Source: Noviherbaspirillum galbum (GTDB lineage: Bacteria; Pseudomonadota; Gammaproteobacteria; Burkholderiales; Burkholderiaceae_D). From it: DNA of 64,000 bases. The position numbers and the translations under genes are program-made. How positions within the stretch are numbered: position 1 is the stretch's first letter; every line of letters starts with the position of its first letter. The notes beneath the pieces were generated by a model. The model was not told where the DNA came from, did not search any database, and saw only the letters and a list, made by a program, of their open reading frames with translations. Positions 53,947-63,910 of this stretch are shown here, piece after piece. The stretch spans positions 186,001 through 250,000 of the forward strand of contig NZ_JAAIVB010000078.1 in assembly GCF_010974945.1 (NCBI RefSeq), given 5' to 3'.

Positions 53947-55347
53947 ATGATCAGCCATGCCTATCCACGCCTTGCCTTTGTCGACCTGGAAACGAGCGGA
54001 GGTTCGGCATCCCAGGACAGAATCACGGAAATCGGCATCGTGCAGGTGGACCTGGATGGCGTCAGGGAATGGAGCACCCTGGTCAATCCCGGCGAAGCGA
54101 TTCCGCTCTTCATCCAGCACCTGACCGGCATCACCGACGCGATGGTGAAGGACGCCCCCTCGTTCGCCGACGTCGCCGGGGAGGTGGCGGCGCTACTGGA
54201 AAACCGCCTCTTCATCGCGCATAACGCGCGCTTCGACTTCGGTTTCCTCGAGCATGAGTTCCGACGTGCAGGTCATCTCTTCCGGCCTCCGGTGCTGTGC
54301 AGCGTCCGCCTCTCGCGCCGGCTCTTTCCCGATGCGGAGCGGCACGGACTCGATGCGCTCGTCGCGCGCTTCCAATTGACCGTCACCGAACGCCATCGGG
54401 CGCTGGGCGATGCCCAGCTGATCCGCCAGTTCTGGGAGCACCTGCACGCGCTAGTGCCCGCGCAGGCGATCGAGTCCGCCGTCGGCTCGCTGACGTGGCG
54501 TCCGCGCCTTCCCCACCGCCTTGCTGCCCTGCAGGTCGAGAGCCTGCCCGCGCGTCCCGGCGCTTACGTCCTGCACGGAGAAGATGATGTTCCGCTCTAC
54601 GTCGGCAAGGCGTCGAACCTTCGCGCGGTCGTGATCGCGCAGGCAGGCGGCGCGCGTATGCCCGCCCGGCAGGCCCGCCTCATCGAACAGGTAAAGCGCG
54701 TGACATGGACCGAAACCGGCGGGAACGTCGGCGCGGAATTGCACCGTCTTGCGCTGCACCGATCGCTGCTTGCGGCGCCCCGGGAAGACGCGGGTAAAAG
54801 GCCGGTCGCCCCGCACCACGCCTGGCGCCTCGCCTCCCGCAAAGGCAGCCTGCTGCCGATGCTCGTCGACAGCAACGACATGTTCTTTGGCTACGACGCA
54901 GGATTGTTCGGCCTGTTCGACAGCGTCCGCCAGGCGCGCGACGCCTTGCGCCGGCTTTGCGACGAACACGGGCTTTGCCGGGTACGGCTAGGGTTGGAGA
55001 AGGGAACGGCAGGCGCCTCGTGCCTTGCCGGAAAATCAAACGACTCCGGCAAGGCCTGCATGGCCTGCGATGGGCGTGAGACGCAGCAGGAGCATGATGC
55101 GCGCTTGCGCGCCGCGCTCGCGCCCTTGCGCCTGCGCGAGTGGCCCTATCCGAGCGCGATCGCCATTCGCGAAGGCGAACGGCTGCACGTGATCAGCGGC
55201 TGGGCATTCCAGGGATCGGCGCCCGACATGGATGGCGCGCTTGTCCTTGCGTCGAAGGGCCGCGAAGCTTTCGACGCCGACGTCTACCGCTTCCTCGCGG
55301 ACCTGCTCGAGCGCGGCGAAGCTGACATCGTCGAGCTCGACAAATAG
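53947..55347 (+). CDS. DnaQ-like exonuclease fused to a GIY-YIG domain
   Basis: 466 residues. Residues 8-170 are a DEDDh 3'-5' exonuclease: AFVDLETSGG (DxE), FIAHNARFDFGFLEHE, and HRALGDAQ (catalytic His and Asp). Residues 205-290 are a UvrC/Cho-type GIY-YIG domain, PARPGAYVLHGEDDVPLYVGKASNLR, here GAY in place of GIY. The C-terminal 150 residues have Cys in GASCLAG and KACMACDG, a spacing reminiscent of the Cys motif in Cho-like proteins. This fusion is known in many proteobacteria and is usually annotated as an epsilon-subunit-like protein. Probably a DNA repair nuclease. Divergent from rlpA. Confidence 0.88.
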   Translation: MISHAYPRLAFVDLETSGGSASQDRITEIGIVQVDLDGVREWSTLVNPGEAIPLFIQHLTGITDAMVKDAPSFADVAGEVAALLENRLFIAHNARFDFGFLEHEFRRAGHLFRPPVLCSVRLSRRLFPDAERHGLDALVARFQLTVTERHRALGDAQLIRQFWEHLHALVPAQAIESAVGSLTWRPRLPHRLAALQVESLPARPGAYVLHGEDDVPLYVGKASNLRAVVIAQAGGARMPARQARLIEQVKRVTWTETGGNVGAELHRLALHRSLLAAPREDAGKRPVAPHHAWRLASRKGSLLPMLVDSNDMFFGYDAGLFGLFDSVRQARDALRRLCDEHGLCRVRLGLEKGTAGASCLAGKSNDSGKACMACDGRETQQEHDARLRAALAPLRLREWPYPSAIAIREGERLHVISGWAFQGSAPDMDGALVLASKGREAFDADVYRFLADLLERGEADIVELDK

Positions 55348-55558
55348 TGTCCCGCGGCCTCGCCGCGCTTGTATCCTTGTCTTCCCGGCTCGGCGCCATT
55401 TAGTTCGTCATTACCTTGCGCCGCCTACCGCTCAAGAGTGTCGCAATCCTGCACCTGTTGTTTCCGCGCAGATGCAACGTCCGCGAAATGCGTCTACCAT
55501 TCAGCAGGATTGCCCGGCGGGATCGTCTTGCCAGGGCTCCAGCTTCGACTTTTGAATC

Positions 55559-55957
55559 ATGACCACCGCATTGCATTTCCTCGTCGTCGATGATTTCTCG
55601 ACGATGAGAAGAATCGTTTCCAACCTCCTGAAGGAACTGGGTTACACCAAGATCAGCGAAGCCGAAGATGGCGAGAAGGCCCTGAAGCTTCTGCAATCGA
55701 CTGACGCGGTGCATCCCATCAACTTTGTCGTTACCGACTGGAACATGCCGGTGATGGATGGCCTGACCCTCCTGCAGAACATCCGCGGCGGTCCGGCCAA
55801 GGACCTGCCGGTGCTGATGGTGACTGCGGAAGCAAAGAAGGAAAACATCATCGCGGCGGCCCAGGCTGGCGCGGACGGCTACGTGGTCAAGCCTTTCAAT
55901 GCCGCCACGCTGAAAGAGAAGCTCGACAAGATCATGAGCAAGAAAGGATTGGCATGA
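55559..55957 (+). CDS. cheY: Chemotaxis response regulator CheY
   Basis: 132 residues, a single receiver domain: acidic pair in [14 protein letters not shown] (Asp11/Asp12), phosphorylation Asp in [13 protein letters not shown], Thr in [12 protein letters not shown] and Lys in [15 protein letters not shown]. The DWNMP and VTAEAKKEN segments are those of true CheY, not of other single receivers. Phospho-CheY binds FliM and changes flagellar rotation. Its stop overlaps the cheZ start (ATGA at 55954), so the two are translationally coupled. No flagellar genes are adjacent. Confidence 0.95.
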   Translation: MTTALHFLVVDDFSTMRRIVSNLLKELGYTKISEAEDGEKALKLLQSTDAVHPINFVVTDWNMPVMDGLTLLQNIRGGPAKDLPVLMVTAEAKKENIIAAAQAGADGYVVKPFNAATLKEKLDKIMSKKGLA

Positions 55958-56532
55958 GCGACCAGGCCGCTTCGGACAGCAAGGAGGTCGTCTTCGACCG
56001 TCTTGGGCACCTCGTCCGTTCACTCCACGATACCCTGCGGGAAATGGGTGCGGATGCCGTGCTCTCCGAGGCCGCCGTCGAATTTCCCTCCGCCCGCGAA
56101 CGCCTGCTGCATATTGGCCAGCTGACCGAACGCGCCGCCAATACCGTCCTTACCCGGGTCGAGGAATGCCTGCCGGTGCAGGACAGGCTGATCGCCCGGG
56201 CGCAAGCCTTGCGTGACGCCCCGCCGTCCGCCGAGGAAACCACCGGCTTCCTGGCAGAGGTGGAACAGTCGTGCGTGATCACGCGCGCCAAGCTATCGGA
56301 CATGATGATGGCGCAAGACTTCCAGGACCTGACAGGCCAGCTCATCAAGAAAGTGGTGACCGTCCTGGAACGCACCGAGCAAGACCTGCTCCGTCTGCTG
56401 ATCGACGCCGCGCCGCCGGGCACGATCTCGGAGGTCAAGAAGGAAGAGTTGATGGCCGGGCCGGGCGCGCCGGGCAGCGTCGCGCTCGAACAGGGCGACG
56501 TCGACGACCTGCTTGCCGATCTTGGCTTCTGA
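55954..56532 (+). CDS. cheZ: CheY-P phosphatase CheZ
   Basis: 192 residues, all helical, forming the long CheZ hairpin. The catalytic region [15 protein letters not shown] holds the Asp and Gln that act on phospho-CheY (Asp143/Gln147 in E. coli). The C-terminal [10 protein letters not shown] matches the CheY-tethering peptide. Coupled to cheY by the ATGA overlap. Ends 136 bases before pssA. Confidence 0.95.
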   Translation: MSDQAASDSKEVVFDRLGHLVRSLHDTLREMGADAVLSEAAVEFPSARERLLHIGQLTERAANTVLTRVEECLPVQDRLIARAQALRDAPPSAEETTGFLAEVEQSCVITRAKLSDMMMAQDFQDLTGQLIKKVVTVLERTEQDLLRLLIDAAPPGTISEVKKEELMAGPGAPGSVALEQGDVDDLLADLGF

Positions 56533-56668
56533 AAAAGCGCCTGGCTCCGTATTTGGTCATGATCATGCCTTGGCTCAAGTCAAGGCACTTTCCGGTTCAG
56601 TCTTGTCTATAGTTCAATAGGCCAACGGCGGCATCTCCGCGTTGGTCCGTTTCCTATGGACGAAGAAC

Positions 56669-57301
56669 ATGGCTAATCCGCCCGATCGACCCAAGCATTT
56701 CTCGATGATCCGCAGTTTTCACCTTGCGGATTTTTTCACCCTCGGCAACGCCGCGTGCGGCATCCTTTCCATCTTCCTTGCCATGAATTACATGGCATCG
56801 GGATCGGTCGGCAGCTTCCTCACGGCCGCCGCCATGGCGCCGCTAGCCCTCTTGTTCGACGTGTTCGACGGCCGGATCGCGCGCTGGCGCAACCAGCATT
56901 CTCCGCTAGGTCGTGAACTCGACTCGCTTGCCGACGTAATTTCCTTCGGCGTCTCGCCCGCCGTGCTGGGCTATGCCGCCGGCTTGCGCGCCCCGCTCGA
57001 CTGGGCGGTGCTGATCTATTTCGTCTGCTGCGGCGTCAGCCGGCTGGCCCGTTACAACGTGACGGCGGAAAGCCTGTCGGGCGACAGCGGCAAGGTGGCG
57101 TATTTCGAAGGCACGCCGATCCCCACGAGCGTGCTGCTGACCGCGGTACTCGCCCTGGCCGCATGGCAGGGCAGGGTGGGCGAACAACTATGGGGAGGCG
57201 CATGGATGGCGGGCGGCATGGCACTGCATCCGCTGGTCCTGCTGTTTGGCTTGTCCGGCACGCTCATGATCAGCAAGACGCTGCGCATTCCCAAGCTATA
57301 G
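56669..57301 (+). CDS. pssA: CDP-diacylglycerol-serine O-phosphatidyltransferase
   Basis: 210 residues from the ATG at 56669; a TTG at 56642 is less likely. Membrane protein of the CDP-alcohol phosphatidyltransferase family with the catalytic motif DVFDGRIARW, then GRELDSLAD (D-x2-DG-x2-AR-x8-G-x3-D-x3-D) intact. The opening IRSFHLADFFTLGNAACG is that of Gram-positive/beta-proteobacterial type II PssA. It makes phosphatidylserine, the precursor of phosphatidylethanolamine. In this group pssA often lies near psd and ilvC, but neither is here. Confidence 0.92.
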   Translation: MANPPDRPKHFSMIRSFHLADFFTLGNAACGILSIFLAMNYMASGSVGSFLTAAAMAPLALLFDVFDGRIARWRNQHSPLGRELDSLADVISFGVSPAVLGYAAGLRAPLDWAVLIYFVCCGVSRLARYNVTAESLSGDSGKVAYFEGTPIPTSVLLTAVLALAAWQGRVGEQLWGGAWMAGGMALHPLVLLFGLSGTLMISKTLRIPKL

Positions 57302-57319
57302 CGCGGACTTAGTCCCGGC

Positions 57320-58585
57320 TCAGGCCTTGTCTTCCTTGTCGTTCCTGGTGTCCGGGGCGCTTTCCTGCTCACGCTTTTCCTGATCGCGCTTTTCCTGTTC
57401 CGCCTCGCGCCGCTTCTGGATGTTCGCGATCTTCAAGGCCAGCGCCGCCGCTTCTTCCGCCGGCACTCCCTCGGTCCTCCGCTCGTACTCGCGTTCGCTG
57501 CGCCTGATGTGGCGGTCCTCTTCCATCTCCGCTTCGCCGGGAAGGTCGACCTGCAATTCATCGATCAGCATCAACGCGGCAGCCGCCACCGGCAGCGCGA
57601 GCAGGGCGCCGACGATGCCCATGAGCGTGCCGCCTGTGATGAGGGCGAACAGGATGACCGATGAAGGCAGACGCAGGGCCCTGCCATACACCAGCGGGAT
57701 GATGATGCGGCTTTCGAATTCTTCGTAGGAGAGAAGGATTACGAACACGACGAATGCGGTCATCGGGCTGACGGTGAAGGCCGCCGCGACCGCGGGACCC
57801 ATCGTGAGGAAGGCGCCGATGAAGGGCAGCATGTCGGCCAGGCCGCCGAACACCGCCAGGGCCAGGGCGTTGGGGACCCCGGCGAACTTCAGCACGAAGA
57901 ATAGGAACACCGTCATCATGAACGTCGTGATGAGCTGTCCCCGGATGTAGCCGCCGACGATGGTCTGCAGGTTCAGGATGATGCGGGACAGGCGGATATG
58001 GTGGGCGCGCGGCACGACGGCGAACATCGCGCCCCGCAGGCGGTCGCGGTCGATCATGATGTACAGCGCCAGGAAGATGGCGCCCGCGGCGTAGGCCACG
58101 AATTGAAGCACGCGCGTCGACACCGCCACCACCGTCGCCGCCGACGAGCTGATCAGGGAATCGTAGCGCACGTTGCGCAAGGTGTCGGACAGCGCCGAGG
58201 CCAGTGGGACTCCCGCAAGCATGTCGGCAAGGTGGTTGCGCAAGGCAGGCTCGTGCGCCACCAGGCTCTTGACCTGGGCCATGAAGGCGGGAACCGTCAG
58301 GAACGACAGCAGCAGGATGCTGACGAACAGCAAGGTAAAGACGACCGCAATGGCGCCGAACCGCTTCAATCCCTTCTGCTCCAGCGCTTCCACCACCGGA
58401 CTGAATGTTCCCACCAGGAACAGCGCGGTCACGAGGACAAGGATCACCGGCACCAGCTTGACGAGCGTCCACACGCCTACCAGCACCAGCACCATCCATA
58501 TCATGCTGGCAATGGAAATCTCCACCTTCATGGTGGCTGGCGCGTCCTGCGAGGATGCCTTGCCCGCGGAGGGTTGTGCTTGCAT
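57320..58585 (-). CDS. AI-2E family transporter (PerM/YdiK-like)
   Basis: 421 residues with about eight hydrophobic segments and the family core FGGLADMLPFIGAFLTMGPA, then EEFESRIIIPLVYGRALRLP. The C-terminal 70 residues are a highly charged Arg/Glu helix (REAEQEKRDQEKREQE), a probable cytoplasmic coiled coil beyond the usual family length of about 350. AI-2E family members export AI-2 in E. coli (TqsA) or act as Na+/H+ exchangers; neither can be chosen here. AGGAG lies 11 bases before the ATG. Confidence 0.88.
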   Translation of the reverse strand: MQAQPSAGKASSQDAPATMKVEISIASMIWMVLVLVGVWTLVKLVPVILVLVTALFLVGTFSPVVEALEQKGLKRFGAIAVVFTLLFVSILLLSFLTVPAFMAQVKSLVAHEPALRNHLADMLAGVPLASALSDTLRNVRYDSLISSSAATVVAVSTRVLQFVAYAAGAIFLALYIMIDRDRLRGAMFAVVPRAHHIRLSRIILNLQTIVGGYIRGQLITTFMMTVFLFFVLKFAGVPNALALAVFGGLADMLPFIGAFLTMGPAVAAAFTVSPMTAFVVFVILLSYEEFESRIIIPLVYGRALRLPSSVILFALITGGTLMGIVGALLALPVAAAALMLIDELQVDLPGEAEMEEDRHIRRSEREYERRTEGVPAEEAAALALKIANIQKRREAEQEKRDQEKREQESAPDTRNDKEDKA

Positions 58586-58916
58586 GGTTTGCCGGTTCTC
58601 CTATGGTCTCGAAGGCGCGGGGGAAATGCGCGTTCGCATGAATTTCGTCTTGCTTCGGGTCATTGCCCGCGACGGGACGCTTTCTGCTTTCTGACTTCAG
58701 CCTTGTCCCACGCGGCGTTGCGCCGCATGGCAGGTCTGCCTTCGGGGCCGTCAGCCGGCCGCGGCAATGATGCGTTTGATGGCAAGGCAGGAATCGGATT
58801 GCGCGAACCTTTCCATCCGTCCTGCTAAAGGGATAGACACAAGAACGTACAAAATGTCACAGCAATTCCTTGCCTTGGCTCCTATACTGAAATTTCCATA
58901 GTTAAAGAGACCCGTG
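58586..58916. other. Divergent intergenic region
   Basis: 331 bases between the AI-2E transporter and the small 58917 gene. No coding frame, terminator or convincing promoter pair recognised. A TATACT at 58881-58886 is a possible -10 element for the small gene. Confidence 0.35.
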
Positions 58917-59147
58917 ATGGATACCTGCCAAATCTTCGTTCTGCGCCCCGCGACCAAGCCTGCCAGGAACGAGGAAACTCTTCCCGCGCTGAATGCGATG
59001 ACCAGCGACGGCGTGATGCATTTGCCGCGCGAAAGCAACGGCGCAAAGATCTACGACTTGCGGACACGTGCCGCGCTGCATCGCTCCGACCTCGCCAAGG
59101 AAGGCGGTCTGCAGACTTCTCCGCTCGGCATCGACGGCCGCTGCTGA
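58917..59147 (+). CDS. Small hypothetical protein
   Basis: 76 residues from the ATG at 58917. Third-position GC is high (about 80 percent by eye), as in the neighbouring genes, which supports coding although no strong ribosome site is seen. Soluble, with two Cys (one at each end) and no recognised motif; the middle reads MHLPRESNGAKIYDLRTRAA. Ends 54 bases before the convergent glf stop. Confidence 0.5.
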   Translation: MDTCQIFVLRPATKPARNEETLPALNAMTSDGVMHLPRESNGAKIYDLRTRAALHRSDLAKEGGLQTSPLGIDGRC

Positions 59148-59201
59148 AGACATGGGGCGCCAGGGGATGGATGCCGGCGGCCCCGTTCCTTCGGCGCGGG
59201 C

Positions 59202-60416
<1,215 letters not shown>

Positions 60417-60543
60417 TCAAGTCTATGCCGCATGTCCTGGCGTGCGCTTGAGGCGAAGCAGGAAACGCGTGGAAGTTAGGGCGTACTGTTTGTCGCAGCT
60501 AAAGCGCACGTCAGGACATGCGCATGGACATGAGGAGTTAGAG

Positions 60544-60951
60544 ATGGACATCGAGTTCAACGACGCCGGCAACGTCGAGACAAATGGCACGGGCTGGCTG
60601 GTCGGCTTCGGCCCCTGGCTGCAGGACGCCGCGACGGGACCTGCCTTGCGCTACATGCCGCAGGATGCGTGCGCCCGGTCCTTGTGCGTGAAATGGATGC
60701 GCCACGTCAAGGGCGACCCGCTGGGCAGCGGCAAGCCCGTCAGCGAGGGCAGGACGATTTCCTTCCTGGTGAGCGAGACCGGCCGTTTCCGCCTGCAGTT
60801 TTCTCCCGAGCCCGGCTTTCCGGAAGGGCAGGTAGTCGAGCACGTGCTGGAGAAGCAAGGCCAGTTCTCCGCTTGGGGCGAGGGCGTTTACCATCGCTGG
60901 TTCGTGGACGAGGATTGCACCATCCTTACCCTGAGATGGATCCCCGGCTGA
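60544..60951 (+). CDS. Conserved hypothetical protein, cupin-like
   Basis: 135 residues from the ATG at 60544, with AGGAG 8 bases upstream. Beta-rich: ETNGTGWLVGFGPW, ALCVKWMRHVKGDPLGSGKP, EGRTISFLVSETGRFRLQFS, VEHVLEKQGQFSAWGEGVYH, ending LTLRWIPG. The order of strands and the WGEGVYHRW segment suggest a small double-stranded beta-helix, perhaps a metal-poor cupin. I know similar proteins from Massilia-type genomes only as unnamed. Function unknown. Confidence 0.65.
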   Translation: MDIEFNDAGNVETNGTGWLVGFGPWLQDAATGPALRYMPQDACARSLCVKWMRHVKGDPLGSGKPVSEGRTISFLVSETGRFRLQFSPEPGFPEGQVVEHVLEKQGQFSAWGEGVYHRWFVDEDCTILTLRWIPG

Positions 60952-61119
60952 CGCGAGGGTTTCTTTCTGCGCAAGTTGCCGCACCGATTTTTTGACTCGC
61001 TTTAAGAGTGCTTTGTTTTTCCGGTTTTCCTACGCGTTGAAGGGGTACATTCCGATTCCCCGGCAACGGAGCCACGCTTATAGTGAGTTCCATCAACGGC
61101 CATACGGTAGGAGAAAACC

Positions 61120-61359
61120 ATGAGCGACGACGCAGACATCGCAGAAGAAAACATCGAACTCGACCGCCTCGCGGCGATCGAGGCATGCCGCCGCCAGCCC
61201 AGCATGCCCGCCAAGGGCGCCTGCTGGTTCTGCGACGAACCTTTGCCCCCCTTGCAGAAATTCTGCGACAGCGATTGTGCCTTCGACTTCGAGCGAGAGC
61301 AGGCCGCGCTGATGCGCGCGGGGCGTTCCCGTCCCGGCGGCGAGTTGCGTGCGGAGTAA
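61120..61359 (+). CDS. Small Cys4 zinc-finger-like protein
   Basis: 79 residues. An acidic N-terminal helix, then CWFCDEPLPPLQKFCDSDCA: C-x2-C-x10-C-x3-C, a short zinc-ribbon-like motif as found in DksA/TraR-related or treble-clef small proteins, followed by a charged helix (FEREQAALMRAGR). GGAGAAAACC precedes the ATG. It could bind nucleic acid or RNA polymerase; there is no further evidence. Confidence 0.7.
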   Translation: MSDDADIAEENIELDRLAAIEACRRQPSMPAKGACWFCDEPLPPLQKFCDSDCAFDFEREQAALMRAGRSRPGGELRAE

Positions 61360-61448
61360 GATGTTTCGAAGAACCTGGCCGGCGCGGGCCTGTCCTAGTG
61401 GTCGGGATGGCAATGCAATGCGGCATTGCCCGATATCGGAACCATGAC

Positions 61449-61955
61449 ATGAATCATCAGCTCGACAGCGTCTTGCGCTACCTGAGGGACAACGGGCTAA
61501 AGGTCGTCACCGCGGAATCCTGCACCGCCGGCCTGATCGCGTCGACCCTGGCCGAACAGCCCGGCGTGGGGCCCATCCTGGAATGCGCCTTCGTCACTTA
61601 TTCTGTCGACGCCAAGGTTGGCGTGCTCGGCGTCAGCAAGGAAACCATCGACCGCTGCAACCTGACCAGCGAAGAGGTCGCGCGTGAAATGGCGGAAGGA
61701 GCCCTTCGTATCAGCCACGCCAACCTTGCCTTGTCGGACACCGGACTGGCCGGGCCATCGAACGGCGACAGCGACATTCCCGTCGGCACGGTATGTTTCG
61801 GCTGGTCGTTCCAGATCGGCGACACCGACGTGAGAACCTTCACCGAAACCCGGAAGTTCGATGGCGAGCGCAACGAAATCCGCAAGCAGAGTGCCGACTA
61901 CGCCATCAGCCGCATCTGGCATTATCACAACGAGCTGACCGGCTCCGGCAAGTAG
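61449..61955 (+). CDS. pncC: CinA-family nicotinamide-nucleotide amidohydrolase (PncC)
   Basis: 168 residues from the ATG at 61449. This is the stand-alone CinA C-terminal domain: LKVVTAESCTAGLIASTLAE with the catalytic Ser-Cys-Thr region, FVTYSVDAKVGVLGVSKETI, ALSDTGLAGP and GTVCFGW. PncC deamidates nicotinamide mononucleotide to nicotinate mononucleotide in NAD recycling. The usual SIGG/TGIAGP motif is here SDTGLAGPSNG, a mild variant. Size matches E. coli PncC (165). Confidence 0.87.
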   Translation: MNHQLDSVLRYLRDNGLKVVTAESCTAGLIASTLAEQPGVGPILECAFVTYSVDAKVGVLGVSKETIDRCNLTSEEVAREMAEGALRISHANLALSDTGLAGPSNGDSDIPVGTVCFGWSFQIGDTDVRTFTETRKFDGERNEIRKQSADYAISRIWHYHNELTGSGK

Positions 61956-62052
61956 CGCGCGGCCACCCGCCTCGGCGGGAAGGCTGAATGGCCGGCCACG
62001 CCTATGCTGAAAATGCTCTAGAGTGTCGGGCATCTGCTTTTCCAGGAATGCA

Positions 62053-62466
62053 ATGATGCACGAGCATGACAGCGAAGAACCCGTCGAATTGTCCGAGAAG
62101 CCATGGATCTCGCTGGGAACGACCTACGACGTCGAGGCATGGATAGACAGCTACAACCGCGACTTGCGGCGGGTCGTGGTCAATCCGCGGCTGACGGGTT
62201 ATGGCATTTGCTTCAGCCTAGGGCACGGCGGCGACATCTACCTGCATACCGATGCGGAGGGTAACGTCGTGCTTGACGTGACCGAGGAAGCGGACTGGGT
62301 CACGCCGCTGCTCACCGCCGCCACGGGCGTCGCGGCGCCCGCCGGCCGCATCTGGACGCTGCCGGGCGACCGCCTCACCCAGCTCGTGCTCGGGCTCGAT
62401 CCATTGATCGCCCGGACCCGCCTCGTCCTTGCCCATGATTTCCGCATGAAGAAAGGCTGGCAGTAG
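62053..62466 (+). CDS. Hypothetical protein
   Basis: 137 residues from the first of two tandem ATGs at 62053 (AGGA 6 bases upstream). Mixed alpha/beta, soluble: TYDVEAWIDSYNRDLRRVVV, YGICFSLGHGGDIYLHTD, then a helix-rich end (LTQLVLGLDPLIARTRLVLA). No motif recognised. Followed by a weak terminator. Confidence 0.6.
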   Translation: MMHEHDSEEPVELSEKPWISLGTTYDVEAWIDSYNRDLRRVVVNPRLTGYGICFSLGHGGDIYLHTDAEGNVVLDVTEEADWVTPLLTAATGVAAPAGRIWTLPGDRLTQLVLGLDPLIARTRLVLAHDFRMKKGWQ

Positions 62467-62519
62467 GCTTGCGGAAACCCCCGGAGGCACCGGGCGCTAC
62501 AGCAGGCCCGCCCCATGCG

Positions 62520-62549
62520 CAAGCGTTTCCCGGTTCAAGGGAACGCTTG
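62520..62549 (+). terminator. Probable terminator after the 62053 gene
   Basis: CAAGCGTTTCCC/GGGAACGCTTG stem with one bulged T and a 7-base loop, followed by the T-rich TTGTTC. Confidence 0.55.
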
Positions 62550-62765
62550 TTGTTCAATGGCAACGAGCTCTCGTGACTATCCTGAAATTCAGGATGCCTT
62601 ATTCGGCCCCAGCGACTAATATTTCTTCGCAGACAAAAGGCAATACAACAACATCGTCCTCGTGCGCCTTCCCGAAGGCCGCACCGGGACACATCGCCTT
62701 TGTGCCGCAGCTTGCGCCGAAAGCCATCTGCGCATTCATCCATGCCAAGATCCAGGGAGAGAGCA

Positions 62766-63734
62766 ATGAAGTCAGTCCAGCAGGAAATCGACGAACGGAC
62801 CGCCCTAACGGCGAACAACAAGTTCGAATTGATGCTTTTCCGCCTTGGCAGGGCGGCGGGCGCCGACCATAGCGACCTCTATGGCATCAACGTCTTCAAG
62901 CTGCGCGAGATCGTCGCCATGCCGACCATCAATTCCATCGCGAACTCGCCGCCCCACGTGCTTGGCGTGGTCAATGTCCGCGGCCAGATCATCACCGTCA
63001 TCGACCTGCCGTCGGTGCTCGGCTGCACGCCGGCCACCGGCCTCAACATTCTCCTGATCACCGAATACGCGCGTACCACCCAGGCGTTCGCCGTGGAAGC
63101 GGTGGACGAGATCGTGCGCCTTGAATGGAGCCAGGTCCGGCCGGCCGTCGGCGCCGCCGCGGGCAACGGCACGGTGACGAGCATCGCCCAGCTCGATACC
63201 GACGTCCACAATACCCGTCTCGCCCAGGTGCTGGACGTGGAACAGATCCTGCGTTCGGTGCTGCCGCCGAAGGACGAGGACGTGAGCCCCGAAAAGGTCG
63301 GGCCGCAGGTCAGCCTGAGCGACGACAGCTTCATCCTCGCCGCCGACGACTCCGCTTCGGCGCGGATGCTGATCGAACAGAGCCTGCAGGCCATCGGCGC
63401 GAAATACGTCATGACCAAGTCCGGGAAGGAAGCCTGGGAACGCCTGCACGACATCGCGGAAGAAGCCGCGAAGGAAGGCAGGACGGTGCGCGACAAGGTG
63501 GCGATGGTCCTGTCCGACCTCGAAATGCCGGAAATGGATGGATTCACCCTCACCCGCAACATCAAGGGCGATCCGCGTTTCCAGTCCATTCCGGTGGTCA
63601 TCCATTCCTCCCTTTCCGGTTCGACCAACGAACAGCATGTGAAGAGCGTCGGTGCCAATGGCTACGTCGCCAAGTTCAATGCGGAAGAACTGACCGGCAT
63701 CATCCGCCGGATCGTCAGCGGCGCGCCGGCCTGA
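62766..63734 (+). CDS. cheV: Chemotaxis scaffold protein CheV (CheW-receiver fusion)
   Basis: 322 residues from the ATG at 62766 (AGGGAGAG upstream). Residues 17-165 are a CheW domain (FELMLFRLG, YGINVFKLREIV, GVVNVRGQIITVIDLP), 188-320 a receiver domain with acidic pair in ILAADDSASARMLI, phosphorylation Asp in VLSDLEMPEMDGFTL, Ser in IHSSLSG and Lys in VAKFNAEEL. CheV couples receptors to CheA and its phosphorylation adjusts adaptation. Like cheYZ at 55.6 kb, it stands apart from any flagellar cluster in view. Confidence 0.95.
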   Translation: MKSVQQEIDERTALTANNKFELMLFRLGRAAGADHSDLYGINVFKLREIVAMPTINSIANSPPHVLGVVNVRGQIITVIDLPSVLGCTPATGLNILLITEYARTTQAFAVEAVDEIVRLEWSQVRPAVGAAAGNGTVTSIAQLDTDVHNTRLAQVLDVEQILRSVLPPKDEDVSPEKVGPQVSLSDDSFILAADDSASARMLIEQSLQAIGAKYVMTKSGKEAWERLHDIAEEAAKEGRTVRDKVAMVLSDLEMPEMDGFTLTRNIKGDPRFQSIPVVIHSSLSGSTNEQHVKSVGANGYVAKFNAEELTGIIRRIVSGAPA

Positions 63735-63910
63735 GGCCTGAGCCCCGTTCCTGCCGCCGTACCCCACGCCTCGCCGGCATGCAATCCGGCAAGGCGTGCA
63801 ATAAACCAAACGCGGGGTGCACGGTCAAACGTGCGGCAGGAATGCAGCCGATGTCTACGCTCGGCCACCAGGGCAAGCCATTTTCCTGCCGATGACGAAC
63901 GGGGGGACGA

